38,285 nucleotides of DNA, from positions 1 to 38,285 of the forward strand of contig CAKUWM010000004.1 in NCBI GenBank assembly GCA_934699305.1, given 5' to 3'. Origin of the DNA: an uncultured Saprospiraceae bacterium (GTDB taxonomy: Bacteria > Bacteroidota > Bacteroidia > Chitinophagales > Saprospiraceae). This document shows positions 8,446 through 17,658 of this stretch, in pieces. The translations under genes and the position numbers were made by a program. Each line of letters starts with the position of its first letter. Position 1 is the first letter of the stretch. Under the pieces are notes generated by a model. That model had not been told where the DNA came from and searched no databases. It saw only the letters and a list, made by a program, of their open reading frames with translations.

Positions 8446-11400
8446 TTAGATTTTGACGACTCGTTTTTTGGCTATATAATTTCCGGATTCCACAATGATT
8501 ATATATTGACCGGGATGTAAGGACGACAAATCTATATTCATCCTTCCTTTGTCAGAAACCACCTTTTTTGACAATAAAGTTTGTCCCTGTATATTGACAA
8601 CCCGCACCACGGCATCTTTCCACATTCCTCGATCCATCATCGTCAACTCAACCATTCCCGATGAAGGATTGGGGCTGACTGCTATGGATTGATCCCTGTC
8701 AACCTTACTTGTGTTGGAAGGATGACTGTCATTGACATCAATAATAAATTCTTCCGGACCAACAAAACTATTGGTATAATCGTAGGCCAAAAAGAGAAAA
8801 TAATCCTTTCCCTGATAACTTTTTTCTGTAGCAGAATACGTTAATTGTCCATTATCAATATCTGCCTGCGTAAAGTGGTCTCCTACGACCAACTCTTTAT
8901 TGCCTGCTAACAAAATGCCGTGCAGAGGCAATGAAACAAGGGTATATTGCAATATTTCATCCTTATTCTCAACCGACTGGCAGAATAGTTCCGGATGTTG
9001 TATTGGCTTGGATTCATTGGTTCTTATATTCAGCTGGACGTTATTCACTACTTGAACATTGTGTGTCAGGTCTGCGCTTGTTCTAAATGTACGGAGTTCT
9101 GACCATCGACCGAAACCACACTGTCCCAACGATCGCACTCTCCAGTAATAAATCACACCTTCCGGTAAGTTTGCAATATCAGACACTTTGTTAAGCGGAC
9201 CAAAGCGATCTGCCAAAGGAGTAATAAAGTCGGGATTATTGGCCAATTGAAACTGGTACCCCAGAGAGTTGTTGGCCAATTTCCAAGAGAAAACCGGATT
9301 ATTCGGAATGTTTTGGCTATGATCTTCAGGACTATTAAAGCCGGGAACAACCTGGTTGTCATCCTGTATAGACACATTTACCGAGCGAAATAAGGTGTCT
9401 CCCTGGTCTGCAATCGACATAAGTTTTACTTGAAATTCTCCGGTTAGATCTTCTGTCGTTGCATCCATATTCAAGACTACGGCTTCGCCCGGTAAGAATG
9501 TCGCCTTGGATGGCTTTACAACCAAATCAGGATGACCCGAATCCAATACAATCAACTGAATAGAGTGATCATAATTTCGCCAGGCAACACTTTTAACAAC
9601 AAGGGAAGCCGTACTGTTCCGGCACAATATAACATCATGGGGTAGAATGTCAAGGCTATATCCGGGCGTTGCTGGCTGCTTCACTTTTATCGTCTTAGGA
9701 GAAATATCTAAAAATATATTATCGGCACCCTTAATTTTGAATCGGGCTCTGCTCGTTGTTTTCGGCAACATAACGAATTCTCGTCCATCGTTGGGCGTAT
9801 TGGCAACCAAGGTGTCGCTCCATGTAAGACCATCCGTTGTACTTAGGATGATATTGACAGATTTACAGTTCACGGGTGGCTGATCTGTATTGGCAATATC
9901 CCAGGTAAACTCTACAAACTGCCCTGTCAGAAATGATGTATCCACAGTTACATTGGGGAAGGTAAACCGAAAAGGTCCGGCCTGATCTGTTGCACTAAAT
10001 TTAAAGGAGGCTATATCATGTCCGCCGATCAGGGAGACATTATCTCTTACGGTCATCTTAAAATTTAATTCTCTTGTAACTTCCGGCAACCGTTCGAGTA
10101 TGCTATTAACCCCTGAATTGATGATGCTCAAATTAGGAAAAAGCCGTGTACCGGAACTGTTAGGCAGTACAGACACGAAAAGTGGTCCGGTCTCATAGTT
10201 TTCACCCAAAGGCTCGCCCTGTCCAAGGTCATATTGCTCCCAATTGTACGTGAGGTTGTCATTATCTACATCCGTAGCAATTCCTTCCAGTTCAAAGGGT
10301 GTCAGCATGGGAATGGTTTTATCCTTGGGTGAGAGAACCTTTGCCTTTGGGTCATGGTTGATATCGGCGCCCCAGCTGCCACATGTGTTTTCCAGCTCTT
10401 CGGTCAACCTGCTCACTTCAATGATGTTGGCGACATGGAAATAATCTGTTCTTTCTCCTACATTATCTGCTCCACAATTATTGCCGTAAGAAAGGATGGT
10501 ACTTCCGGCACCGGGTTCAAAAGAAGAATTTGGATTATATTGAGTACTTCCATTACAGGCATTGAAGGTATGTCCGCCTGAGAACTGGTGGCCTACTTCA
10601 TGCTTGAATGTGGTAAAGAAGTAGTCTTCATCACTACTTCGACATGACACACCTCTGGCTTTGTTATCGTTATTACATGCTCGTCCCCAGACGACACCGC
10701 CTACATCAGAGCATGTCTTGGTAAATACCTGTGCTAAGTCATAGCGAGTATTGTCCACAAGGCTATCCAAAAAATCCTGATTTTGCTGTAAAAGGTCAAG
10801 TCCCACAGTCTGATTATAAAAGTAATCTTTCTGCGCATCCAAATTAAAAAGTTGAGAGGTGTTGTCCATGAGGTCTAATCGAATGCCGAAGTCAATGTTA
10901 TATCTGTGATTGAGCAGGTTGAGTGTCTGAACCACTTTGGCCATAACTTGATTCTCCGTATTGCCTACTTTGTCGGCAAAGCCGGATGTACAGCTTATCG
11001 CAATGGTAAAGTGTCGCATTCTCCTTTCGTCATCACGTGGTTTAATATTGTTTTCTTGACTATGATGAGATATAGTTGATTCTGTTCCACATCCTATCAA
11101 TTGTTCGTAATCCAATAAAGCAAGTTTTTCATTTAAATTATAGACAGCATAAAGTTGACGGTCATTGTTGCTCGACCTTATCATCATTTGTTTGTTTTCC
11201 ATGTCAAAGGTTCCATAAAACCCTTCCGGGCTTATGCCAATGCGACCAACTACCACTGGCTTATCATCAGAATACGCAACATAAGTCTTGATCTCTTTAA
11301 ATTTTGCTTGATCGCCTTTACCCATGATGGGGTTGTATATAATATTTAAATTGACCATCGCGCCATCTTGACCGATCGGCAGTTGAAGGTTGGTCTTCTC

Positions 11401-11610
11401 TGTGCGTCCTGCACTTAATAAGGATAGGTTTAAGGCATCAAAATCAACGCGATAAAAGTGCGTTGACAAGGGCAGCATCAACTCTTCAAATGCTTTAATT
11501 TGGCTTGTTCGATCCGGAGACGTGGGATGCCATTGTAATTTAACATTTTGGCTTAACAACAAATTGGGTATTATGAATAGAAAAAGCGCAATGGCTCTGT
11601 TTACCATCAT
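8446..11610 (-). CDS. Secreted reprolysin-like metallopeptidase with T9SS sorting domain (paralogue 1)
   Basis: Starting at 11610 the protein has 1054 residues. The open frame continues to an ATG at 11706, but the extra 32 residues precede a good signal peptide (MMVNRAIALFLF...LLLSQ) and their DNA is the terminator of the upstream gene, so I place the start at 11610. A propeptide-like region is followed by a metzincin-type domain with zinc motif HEVGHQFSGGH (H337, E338, H341, H347). The Met-turn position reads STILSY, with Leu373 where metzincins have Met. Then come Ig/fibronectin-like modules, a cadherin-like CSPG repeat (GDHFTQADIDNG, near residue 930), and a T9SS type A sorting domain (VSPNPSSG to RVVKI). 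It is a tandem paralogue of the next gene but lacks the P-domain. Activity with Leu at the Met-turn is uncertain. Confidence 0.88.
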   Translation of the reverse strand: MMVNRAIALFLFIIPNLLLSQNVKLQWHPTSPDRTSQIKAFEELMLPLSTHFYRVDFDALNLSLLSAGRTEKTNLQLPIGQDGAMVNLNIIYNPIMGKGDQAKFKEIKTYVAYSDDKPVVVGRIGISPEGFYGTFDMENKQMMIRSSNNDRQLYAVYNLNEKLALLDYEQLIGCGTESTISHHSQENNIKPRDDERRMRHFTIAISCTSGFADKVGNTENQVMAKVVQTLNLLNHRYNIDFGIRLDLMDNTSQLFNLDAQKDYFYNQTVGLDLLQQNQDFLDSLVDNTRYDLAQVFTKTCSDVGGVVWGRACNNDNKARGVSCRSSDEDYFFTTFKHEVGHQFSGGHTFNACNGSTQYNPNSSFEPGAGSTILSYGNNCGADNVGERTDYFHVANIIEVSRLTEELENTCGSWGADINHDPKAKVLSPKDKTIPMLTPFELEGIATDVDNDNLTYNWEQYDLGQGEPLGENYETGPLFVSVLPNSSGTRLFPNLSIINSGVNSILERLPEVTRELNFKMTVRDNVSLIGGHDIASFKFSATDQAGPFRFTFPNVTVDTSFLTGQFVEFTWDIANTDQPPVNCKSVNIILSTTDGLTWSDTLVANTPNDGREFVMLPKTTSRARFKIKGADNIFLDISPKTIKVKQPATPGYSLDILPHDVILCRNSTASLVVKSVAWRNYDHSIQLIVLDSGHPDLVVKPSKATFLPGEAVVLNMDATTEDLTGEFQVKLMSIADQGDTLFRSVNVSIQDDNQVVPGFNSPEDHSQNIPNNPVFSWKLANNSLGYQFQLANNPDFITPLADRFGPLNKVSDIANLPEGVIYYWRVRSLGQCGFGRWSELRTFRTSADLTHNVQVVNNVQLNIRTNESKPIQHPELFCQSVENKDEILQYTLVSLPLHGILLAGNKELVVGDHFTQADIDNGQLTYSATEKSYQGKDYFLFLAYDYTNSFVGPEEFIIDVNDSHPSNTSKVDRDQSIAVSPNPSSGMVELTMMDRGMWKDAVVRVVNIQGQTLLSKKVVSDKGRMNIDLSSLHPGQYIIIVESGNYIAKKRVVKI

Positions 11611-11655
11611 GTTTCTTGAATTTAAAGAATGAAAATTATGCTGTGAGGTTGATAA

Positions 11656-11701
11656 AAAACCGTTCTTCTCTATCCATATACAATAAGAGAAGAACGGTTT
11701 T
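11656..11701 (-). terminator. Rho-independent terminator of metallopeptidase paralogue 2
   Basis: Arms 11656-11671 and 11686-11701 are perfect complements (16 bp, core CCGTTCTTCTCT) around a 14-base loop. Read on the minus strand the stem runs straight into a T-run (GGTTTTTTATC). It starts five bases after the stop of the 11706-15320 gene, the right place and orientation to end that transcript. It also lies upstream of the real start of paralogue 1. Confidence 0.85.
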
Positions 11702-11705
11702 AACA

Positions 11706-14700
11706 TTAAAGTTTAACTATTTTATGAATAGAATAGAATAGTTCTGAAGAAACTGTTATAAAGTATATTCCTGCCGGCATTGAGTCAATATCCAATTGAA
11801 CCGTTTTATTGCTAAACTTCTTTGTCATAACAACTTTTCCTGCAATGTCGGTTACTGTGGTTGTAACATCCCCCGGTTGTTTAATATCAGACATGTCAAT
11901 ACTAACGAGTCCATTGGTCGGATTGGGATATACGGAGATTAGCTTTGAAATATCCTGTACTACCGGTTTAGTGGATACGGTATTGTCTTTATTCAATTCA
12001 ACATTTAGGCTTTCTGGTGCCAGATAAGCAAATTTATCATTTCTAACCAAGAAATCTACTTTATCTGAACCTTCATATTCCGGATCATAAGGCACGTATC
12101 TTACCGCCCAGTCATTGAGGTGAGCTTGTAAGAAGCCGTCCCCCTGGTGCAATTCTTGTCCATACAGGGTGAAATATCCGTGTACCGGTTCAGACAAAAG
12201 AATATACCTTATTTGGTCATCGCCTGAGCCTTCACAAGTATATAGCAAATCTTTGCTTTCAAGTACTTGGCTATTGGCAGAATTCACTTTAAACAGGTTG
12301 TTATTGACCTTAATAATAGGTGGGCTCGTTATGCTTGCACATAAGTCAAAGTCAATATTATTAACTTTTCCGGAAGAGCCGCCTCTCAGTGTAGTAATCC
12401 GTATAGACCAATTACCTTGTACCGGCTCGTTGTTGAATTCATCCAATGGATTCTGAGGTTTAAATGTTCTATTGGCTTTAATTTGTCCGCAAGACAATTC
12501 TAATGGTGAGGCATCGTCAAATGATGTTAACATTCCTGAAATACCGGCACATCGTTCTGAGACCAATACAATCTCTTTGCCGGTAGGCGAAATGGCTGAT
12601 ATTTTAAGCTTAGATATGTCTGAATGGCTTATGTCAATGTTTTTAACGTTGATGTCGGCGACAACACCCGTGCTGTTGCTGATGTCAAATAAGACATTCA
12701 CCGGAGGCGCTGTAACATTGCTTGACAGAGCCTTTGGAAGACCTAATGCACCTATTGTATTACATTCGAACAAAATGGTCTGGAATGAATTATATTCTGA
12801 CCATGGGCCATCAAAGCATCTATTAAATGCTCTCACGCGCCAATAAAAGACGGTTCCGGGAGAGAGCACTTCCAGAGAATGGTAAGCCGATTCGGGTCCA
12901 GAATAGGTATCAAGGATATTATCAAATTTCGGATCAGAGGACAACTGGAACTCATATTCATCGGCTCCCGGTATCGGATTCCAGTCAAAGATCTGTACTT
13001 GATTCTGGTTGAATGAGCCCGGCAGGGGTGAGTTTGCGCCTGTAAATTCAAGCTTTGAAGGCAATACTTCTACATCGACGTATCTCCATATTGTATCCTG
13101 ACCTTCTGCTATAGCTCTCAAGCGAATGGTGTAAAATCCGGCTTCTGTAACATCCTTTGTATCAATATGCAATGAAATAGGCTCGCCTACCTTTAAATCT
13201 TGTTTATCCAGATTAATAATGGTGTTTTGAGGCCATCCGTCAACCAATTCTACCTTTACATCCTTGTCAAAACCTTTCCAGGTTATCCCCTTGATAATAA
13301 AGTCTTGTGGTTCGGCCGGACACAATAGCGCATTGTGGGGATAAACATCATAAGAATAGCCGGCACTATCGGGTTCTATTGTCCTCAATGCCCGCTTTGA
13401 AATGTCTAAGAAGATACTTCCGTTGCCTTTAATTTTAAATCTTCCATTGACTGCTTTCTTGGGAATCATCACAAATTCAGCACCATCATTGGGTGTCCTA
13501 ACGGCAAGGGTATCTGTAAAGTCTGCTCCGCCATTGGTTGAATAAAAAATATCAACATATTTTGCGTTGACCGGGGCTTTGTCAGAATTAGCAACATCCC
13601 ATTTCAACTCAACATACTGTCCTACCTTAAAGGCTGTATCACTTATTACACCGGGGAAAGTAAAGCGGAATGGTCCTGCATTGGAATCCACTTTAAAGCG
13701 AAAATCAGCGATACCGACGCCGCCCACTATTGAATTATAATCTCTTACGACTAATTTCCAATTCATCTCACGACTTGCATCCGGCATACGATCCGCTACA
13801 TCAAAAGTCTCTGAGGTAATATAACTAAACCTCGGTACCATACGGGTATGGCCGCCTGCTGTGGGTGGATACGTCCGGTTGAGCGGGCCTGTTTCAAAGT
13901 TGGTGCCCAGTGGCTCCCCATTCCCTTGATCAAATTCTTCCCAGATATAAATTAAATTATCGTTGTCTTCGTCCGTGGCACTACCAATTAACTCATACGG
14001 CGTAAGTTTGGGAATTGTCAACTCGGCGGATTCGTATTGTGGAAGCTGAATTTCAGGAATATGGTTGACATCATCAGCAAAGTAGCCACACGTTGCATAC
14101 GCCTTATTGTGCGCTCTAACTTGTAGGATGCTGATGACATGAAAATAATCGTCTGCACTACCTACGATATTATCCGGACCACATGCTCCGGGATATGCCA
14201 TAATGGTACTACCACTTCCTGGTTCATAAGCACCCTGTGATGCTTGCTGAGTAGATCCGTTGCAGGAGTTGAATGTATGGCTTGCGCTAAATTGATGACC
14301 CATTTCATGTTTGACGGTCGTGAGGAAGTAACTAACATTTGTCGGACCACAACTGATACCTCTTGCTTTAGATTGGTTGTTACATGCCGATCCACTGACT
14401 ACACCTCCCACATCAGTACACCATGTAGTCCACGTCTGTCCAATATCATAGTCTGCTGCCTGGATTTTTTGTTGGAAGAACTCCTGACTTGGTCCAAGTA
14501 GGTTGCCACCATTGTTCTGTATTTTAAAGAAGTCTTCTTCCTTCGTCATATTAAATAGGTTGGTAGTCTTGTCGATAAGATCCAACTGAATGGCAAAGTC
14601 CTTATTATATCTAAGGTTAACCTGATTGATGATTTGAACAATTTTTGCTAAAACTTGCTCTATCGTGGTGGCATTGATATCGGAGACAAAGCTGGATGTG

Positions 14701-15320
14701 GTGGCTATTGCCACTTTAAAGTGCCTCATTCTGACTTCCGTACTACGCTCATCCAATGCATCCTCACTGGAAAACGCTCCCTCAAATTCACTATAATCAG
14801 CACCACAAGCAAGGGGTGCCAACAAGTCTTTGGGAGATAAATTATCTGACAATCGAAATACCGAATAAAGATTATTATCCTTTTTATTAACCTTGTTGAT
14901 GAGGACTTCACGTCCATTGATATCAATGGCGCCATAAAACCCTTCCGTGGAAATACCTATCCGCCCTTCCAACTGTCCGGTTTCAATTGATAGCAACTTA
15001 AAGGTTCTTATCATTGGGAATCTAGCTTGGAGAGTAGGCTCCATTACAGCTGAAGGGACGACTCTATATTGCCGGCTTTTACCATCCAATAATGGTATAT
15101 TTAGTGTGAATCCCCGGGAATCCGATACGTCGGACTGGGATAAAAGAGCACTCAATGATCCAAAGTCCACCGTAAATAAATTGGTAAGAGGTACGTTTTC
15201 ATCGCTTGCCATGCTGCGACCCATTGCTTGTTCTCGGGAAACAGACTTCCATTGGACATCTTGAGCATTCGTCCATGTAGTCAAAACGGTTAAAAGGATT
15301 AAGAGGAAAAATTTTTGCAT
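11706..15320 (-). CDS. Secreted reprolysin-like metallopeptidase with P-domain and T9SS sorting domain (paralogue 2)
   Basis: The 1204-residue product begins with a clear signal peptide (MQKFFLLILLTVLTTWTNAQ). The catalytic domain has HEMGHQFSASH (H338, E339, H342, H348) and a standard Met-turn STIMAY (Met374), so it should be an active zinc endopeptidase. Further modules follow: Ig/fibronectin-like (about 540-850), a proprotein-convertase P-domain (about 870-1010, with VADINVKNIDISHSDISKLK), a cadherin-like CSPG repeat, and a T9SS type A sorting domain (VYPNPTNG to HKIVKL). It aligns with paralogue 1 along nearly its whole length except for the P-domain, which accounts for the 150-residue size difference. 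A canonical -7 promoter lies about 100 bases upstream and a strong terminator follows, so it is probably its own transcription unit. Natural substrate unknown. Confidence 0.92.
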   Translation of the reverse strand: MQKFFLLILLTVLTTWTNAQDVQWKSVSREQAMGRSMASDENVPLTNLFTVDFGSLSALLSQSDVSDSRGFTLNIPLLDGKSRQYRVVPSAVMEPTLQARFPMIRTFKLLSIETGQLEGRIGISTEGFYGAIDINGREVLINKVNKKDNNLYSVFRLSDNLSPKDLLAPLACGADYSEFEGAFSSEDALDERSTEVRMRHFKVAIATTSSFVSDINATTIEQVLAKIVQIINQVNLRYNKDFAIQLDLIDKTTNLFNMTKEEDFFKIQNNGGNLLGPSQEFFQQKIQAADYDIGQTWTTWCTDVGGVVSGSACNNQSKARGISCGPTNVSYFLTTVKHEMGHQFSASHTFNSCNGSTQQASQGAYEPGSGSTIMAYPGACGPDNIVGSADDYFHVISILQVRAHNKAYATCGYFADDVNHIPEIQLPQYESAELTIPKLTPYELIGSATDEDNDNLIYIWEEFDQGNGEPLGTNFETGPLNRTYPPTAGGHTRMVPRFSYITSETFDVADRMPDASREMNWKLVVRDYNSIVGGVGIADFRFKVDSNAGPFRFTFPGVISDTAFKVGQYVELKWDVANSDKAPVNAKYVDIFYSTNGGADFTDTLAVRTPNDGAEFVMIPKKAVNGRFKIKGNGSIFLDISKRALRTIEPDSAGYSYDVYPHNALLCPAEPQDFIIKGITWKGFDKDVKVELVDGWPQNTIINLDKQDLKVGEPISLHIDTKDVTEAGFYTIRLRAIAEGQDTIWRYVDVEVLPSKLEFTGANSPLPGSFNQNQVQIFDWNPIPGADEYEFQLSSDPKFDNILDTYSGPESAYHSLEVLSPGTVFYWRVRAFNRCFDGPWSEYNSFQTILFECNTIGALGLPKALSSNVTAPPVNVLFDISNSTGVVADINVKNIDISHSDISKLKISAISPTGKEIVLVSERCAGISGMLTSFDDASPLELSCGQIKANRTFKPQNPLDEFNNEPVQGNWSIRITTLRGGSSGKVNNIDFDLCASITSPPIIKVNNNLFKVNSANSQVLESKDLLYTCEGSGDDQIRYILLSEPVHGYFTLYGQELHQGDGFLQAHLNDWAVRYVPYDPEYEGSDKVDFLVRNDKFAYLAPESLNVELNKDNTVSTKPVVQDISKLISVYPNPTNGLVSIDMSDIKQPGDVTTTVTDIAGKVVMTKKFSNKTVQLDIDSMPAGIYFITVSSELFYSIHKIVKL

Positions 15321-15417
15321 CGAATTTTAGTGCTTCAGATTATAAATAAAAAATAATAGTTTGGAATATTTAGAAAGTAATTTCAAATTGGAGACAATCC
15401 TTATTGGAAAAGTTGCG

Positions 15418-15425
15418 CAAAGATA
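15418..15425 (-). promoter_or_regulatory. -7 promoter element of metallopeptidase paralogue 2
   Basis: The minus strand reads TATCTTTGCGC, a very typical Bacteroidota -7 region (TAnnTTTG followed by CG-rich bases). It would give a leader of about 85-90 bases before the ATG at 15320. No clear -33 element was found. Confidence 0.6.
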
Positions 15426-15487
15426 TTATATTATTTGGAATTTGTCTTAATTGACACAATACAAATTCGGGTTTTATGTGTTAAAGT

Positions 15488-15868
15488 TTATTTAAACCAA
15501 CGAATCAGGTGATAGATACAATATGCCAAAACAATACCTGCTATATTGGAAAGCATGTCAGCGAATTCAAATTCACGAGATTGTTGTATTGTATGTTGGA
15601 TGCCTTCCATGAATACGGCATACATCAACAGTATAAAGAAAAGTCGATACCGTACCTTGGCGTTGTCACTATTCGTGCTCAATAGGTACCCAATGGAAAG
15701 CCCGAAGAAAGATAAAAAATGAATTACTTTGTCTGCGTGCTTTAGCCAGGACCAATTCAATGAAGGTATATCTCTTCCGGGTAAAAGAAGTAAAATAGTA
15801 AGAATAATAGTCCAGAGCACGGTCAGGATCCTGATCGTGCTCTGTCTATTTTTTATTTTTAAAATCAT
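15488..15868 (-). CDS. VanZ-like family membrane protein
   Basis: A 126-residue protein with four predicted membrane helices (about 13-30, 49-64, 74-90 and 106-122) and the family pattern D-K-V-I-H-F-x-x-F after the first loop, then a membrane Glu (MEGIQ) and FEFADMLSNIAGI. The VanZ-like family is named after a teicoplanin-resistance gene, but most members have no proven role; resistance should not be assumed. Its ATG overlaps the gcvH stop by one base (TAATG), so it is translationally coupled to gcvH. Vicinity of gcvH and sprA is common for this family in Bacteroidota. A terminator-like palindrome lies inside codons 9-19 (see separate entry). Confidence 0.85.
   Translation of the reverse strand: MILKIKNRQSTIRILTVLWTIILTILLLLPGRDIPSLNWSWLKHADKVIHFLSFFGLSIGYLLSTNSDNAKVRYRLFFILLMYAVFMEGIQHTIQQSREFEFADMLSNIAGIVLAYCIYHLIRWFK
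15813..15844. promoter_or_regulatory. 32-bp near-perfect palindrome at the gcvH-vanZ junction
   Basis: Left half CAGAGCACGGTCAGGA and right half TCCTGATCGTGCTCTG pair at 15 of 16 positions with one G/T mismatch (a G-U wobble in one strand's RNA). It begins about 24 bases inside vanZ, in codons 9-19. U-rich sequence follows on both strands. It could be an internal terminator or attenuator after gcvH, or a protein-binding site. The open frame is preserved through it. Confidence 0.5.
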
Positions 15869-16257
15869 TAACCGATAAAGTCGGCATAGCCGTCACTATC
15901 CATCAGGCTATCCAGTTCAGAAGGGTCAGAAATTTCGATCTTAACGAGCCATCCCTCTTCATACGGAGACGTGTTAATTAGGCTGGGGTCATCTCCACCG
16001 CTTTCGATGAGGGCAGGATTCACTTCAATCACCTTTCCGGATACCGGCAAAAACAGGTCGGAAGTGGTCTTTACCGCCTCTACGGCTCCGAAGATCTCGT
16101 CTTTGGCGATGGTCTGACCTTCGGAATCGATATCAACATAGACTAAGTCTCCCAATTCTCCTTGGGCGAAGTCCGTGATTCCGACAGTTCCAATGTTGCC
16201 ATCCACTTTAATCCATTCGTGTTCTTTGCTGTACTTTAAATCTTTTGGGATACTCAT
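15868..16257 (-). CDS. gcvH: Glycine cleavage system H protein
   Basis: The 129-residue lipoyl carrier shuttles the aminomethyl group between the P, T and L proteins of the glycine cleavage system. Landmarks are KYSKEHEWI near the start, GITDFAQGELGD at 26-37, the lipoylation site Lys63 in GAVEAVKTTSDLF, and the closing GWLVKI with a short acidic helix. Length is normal for the family. The gene starts ten bases after the citrate synthase stop and its own stop overlaps the vanZ-like start, so the three form one operon. No gcvP or gcvT is in the window. In some organisms GcvH also serves as lipoate donor for other lipoyl enzymes, which might suit a partner next to citrate synthase, but this is inference. 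Confidence 0.97.
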   Translation of the reverse strand: MSIPKDLKYSKEHEWIKVDGNIGTVGITDFAQGELGDLVYVDIDSEGQTIAKDEIFGAVEAVKTTSDLFLPVSGKVIEVNPALIESGGDDPSLINTSPYEEGWLVKIEISDPSELDSLMDSDGYADFIG

Positions 16258-16267
16258 GATCAGGTCT

Positions 16268-17581
16268 TTAGTTTTTTTGATTATTAATAATTTCTTTTAA
16301 ATTGTCAAATGTAATAGACTTTGGTCTTTCAAGAGGCAGTCCGAGGACTCTGGACCAACACAACTGTGCCAATACGCCCATTGCGCGGCTTACGCCAAAT
16401 AATACCGTATAAAAGCGGCTTTCCTTCAGGCCGTAATGGATAAGGATAGAGCCACTATGCGCATCCACATTAGGCCAAGGATTGGCAATTTTCCCCAAAT
16501 CTCCCAATATTCCCGGGACAACGTCAAACAGCTTCCACACAATATTGACATACTCATCATCCGGCATATATTTTTCGGCAAATCTTTTCTGTTCCATAAA
16601 TCGTGGATCCGGTCTTCTCAATACTGCGTGTCCATATCCGGGAACGACTTGTCCTGCAGCCAATGTGGCGTGAACATAGTCCGATATTTGCTCTTTAGTA
16701 GGGTTGGTAGATCCTATTTTTTCGATCATTTCGTTGATCCAGTTAACCACTTCTTGATTGGCAAGTCCGTGTAATGGACCGGCAAGGGCATTTAAGCCTC
16801 CACTCAATGAAAGGTATGCATCGCTAAGAGTCGATCCGACGAGATGTGTCGCGTGGGCACTGGCATTGCCTCCTTCATGGTCCGCATGGATAGTCAGGTA
16901 GAGGCGCATCAGGCTTTTAAAGTCGGGAGCCTCAAAGCCGAGCATGTGTGCAAAGTTGGCAGCCCAATCCAATCCTTTGACGGAATCGATGTGCTTGCCT
17001 TCATGGAACACTTTTCTATAAATATATGCTGCTACTCTCGGCAGTCGAGCGATGAGCGTCATGGTATCCTCATACGTCGCATCCCAATAATCCGCTTTAT
17101 TTAGACCTTCGTCATATTTTTTAGCAAATTCACTGTCCGGCTGCATCGCCAAAACAGCCATGCTGAACATGGTCATCGGATGGACATCATTGCCGCAGGC
17201 ATCCAGCACGTCGTACACGCCCTGTGGCAACTCCGCTCTTTTTTCCCATTCTTGGCTTAACCAGGAGACTTGCTCCTTAGAAGGGATGTCTCCCGTTAAC
17301 ATCAACCAAAATAGCCCTTCCGGAAGGGGCTCAGAATCACCTTCTGCACGAGGTAAATGCTCTACCAACTGAGGAATAGAATATCCTCTAAAACGAATGC
17401 CTTCCTCTGCATCCAATAGGGAGGTTTCCCACAACATTGATTTGATACTCCTCATTCCACCTACAAGCTGGCTTACCTTCACATTAGCTATTTTCATGTC
17501 TCCATGCACCTTGGTAACGGCTTTCAACTCATCTCTCACTGGAAAAGCTTTCGCTTTAAAAAGCTCCTTTAACGGATCCAT
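16268..17581 (-). CDS. Citrate synthase, eukaryotic/mitochondrial-like type
   Basis: This 437-residue enzyme would condense acetyl-CoA and oxaloacetate to citrate. Catalytic residues are all present: His271 in LAGPLHGLANQEV, His318 in PGYGHAVLR and Asp373 in NVDAHSG. The sequence follows the mitochondrial-type pattern rather than the usual bacterial GltA: GGMRSIKSMLWETS, DAEEGIRFRGYSIP and HPMTMFS are close to the animal/plant enzyme, as is the total length. It lacks the N-terminal domain of hexameric NADH-regulated GltA. It heads an operon with gcvH and the vanZ-like gene, with a 10-base gap before gcvH. A likely -7 element lies about 80 bases upstream. Such citrate synthases are known in a minority of bacteria including some Bacteroidota. 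Confidence 0.95.
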   Translation of the reverse strand: MDPLKELFKAKAFPVRDELKAVTKVHGDMKIANVKVSQLVGGMRSIKSMLWETSLLDAEEGIRFRGYSIPQLVEHLPRAEGDSEPLPEGLFWLMLTGDIPSKEQVSWLSQEWEKRAELPQGVYDVLDACGNDVHPMTMFSMAVLAMQPDSEFAKKYDEGLNKADYWDATYEDTMTLIARLPRVAAYIYRKVFHEGKHIDSVKGLDWAANFAHMLGFEAPDFKSLMRLYLTIHADHEGGNASAHATHLVGSTLSDAYLSLSGGLNALAGPLHGLANQEVVNWINEMIEKIGSTNPTKEQISDYVHATLAAGQVVPGYGHAVLRRPDPRFMEQKRFAEKYMPDDEYVNIVWKLFDVVPGILGDLGKIANPWPNVDAHSGSILIHYGLKESRFYTVLFGVSRAMGVLAQLCWSRVLGLPLERPKSITFDNLKEIINNQKN

Positions 17582-17658
17582 ACTATGTAAAATATTTTAA
17601 AGTCAGATAATAAATTCAGATAACATCTTTTCCGACTTGTTGTTTAATCTTTAAGTCG

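Noticed and set aside
15488..15868. Teicoplanin-resistance gene
   Set aside because: Family name only; no other van genes are present and the gcvH/sprA setting is the usual one for this family in Bacteroidota.
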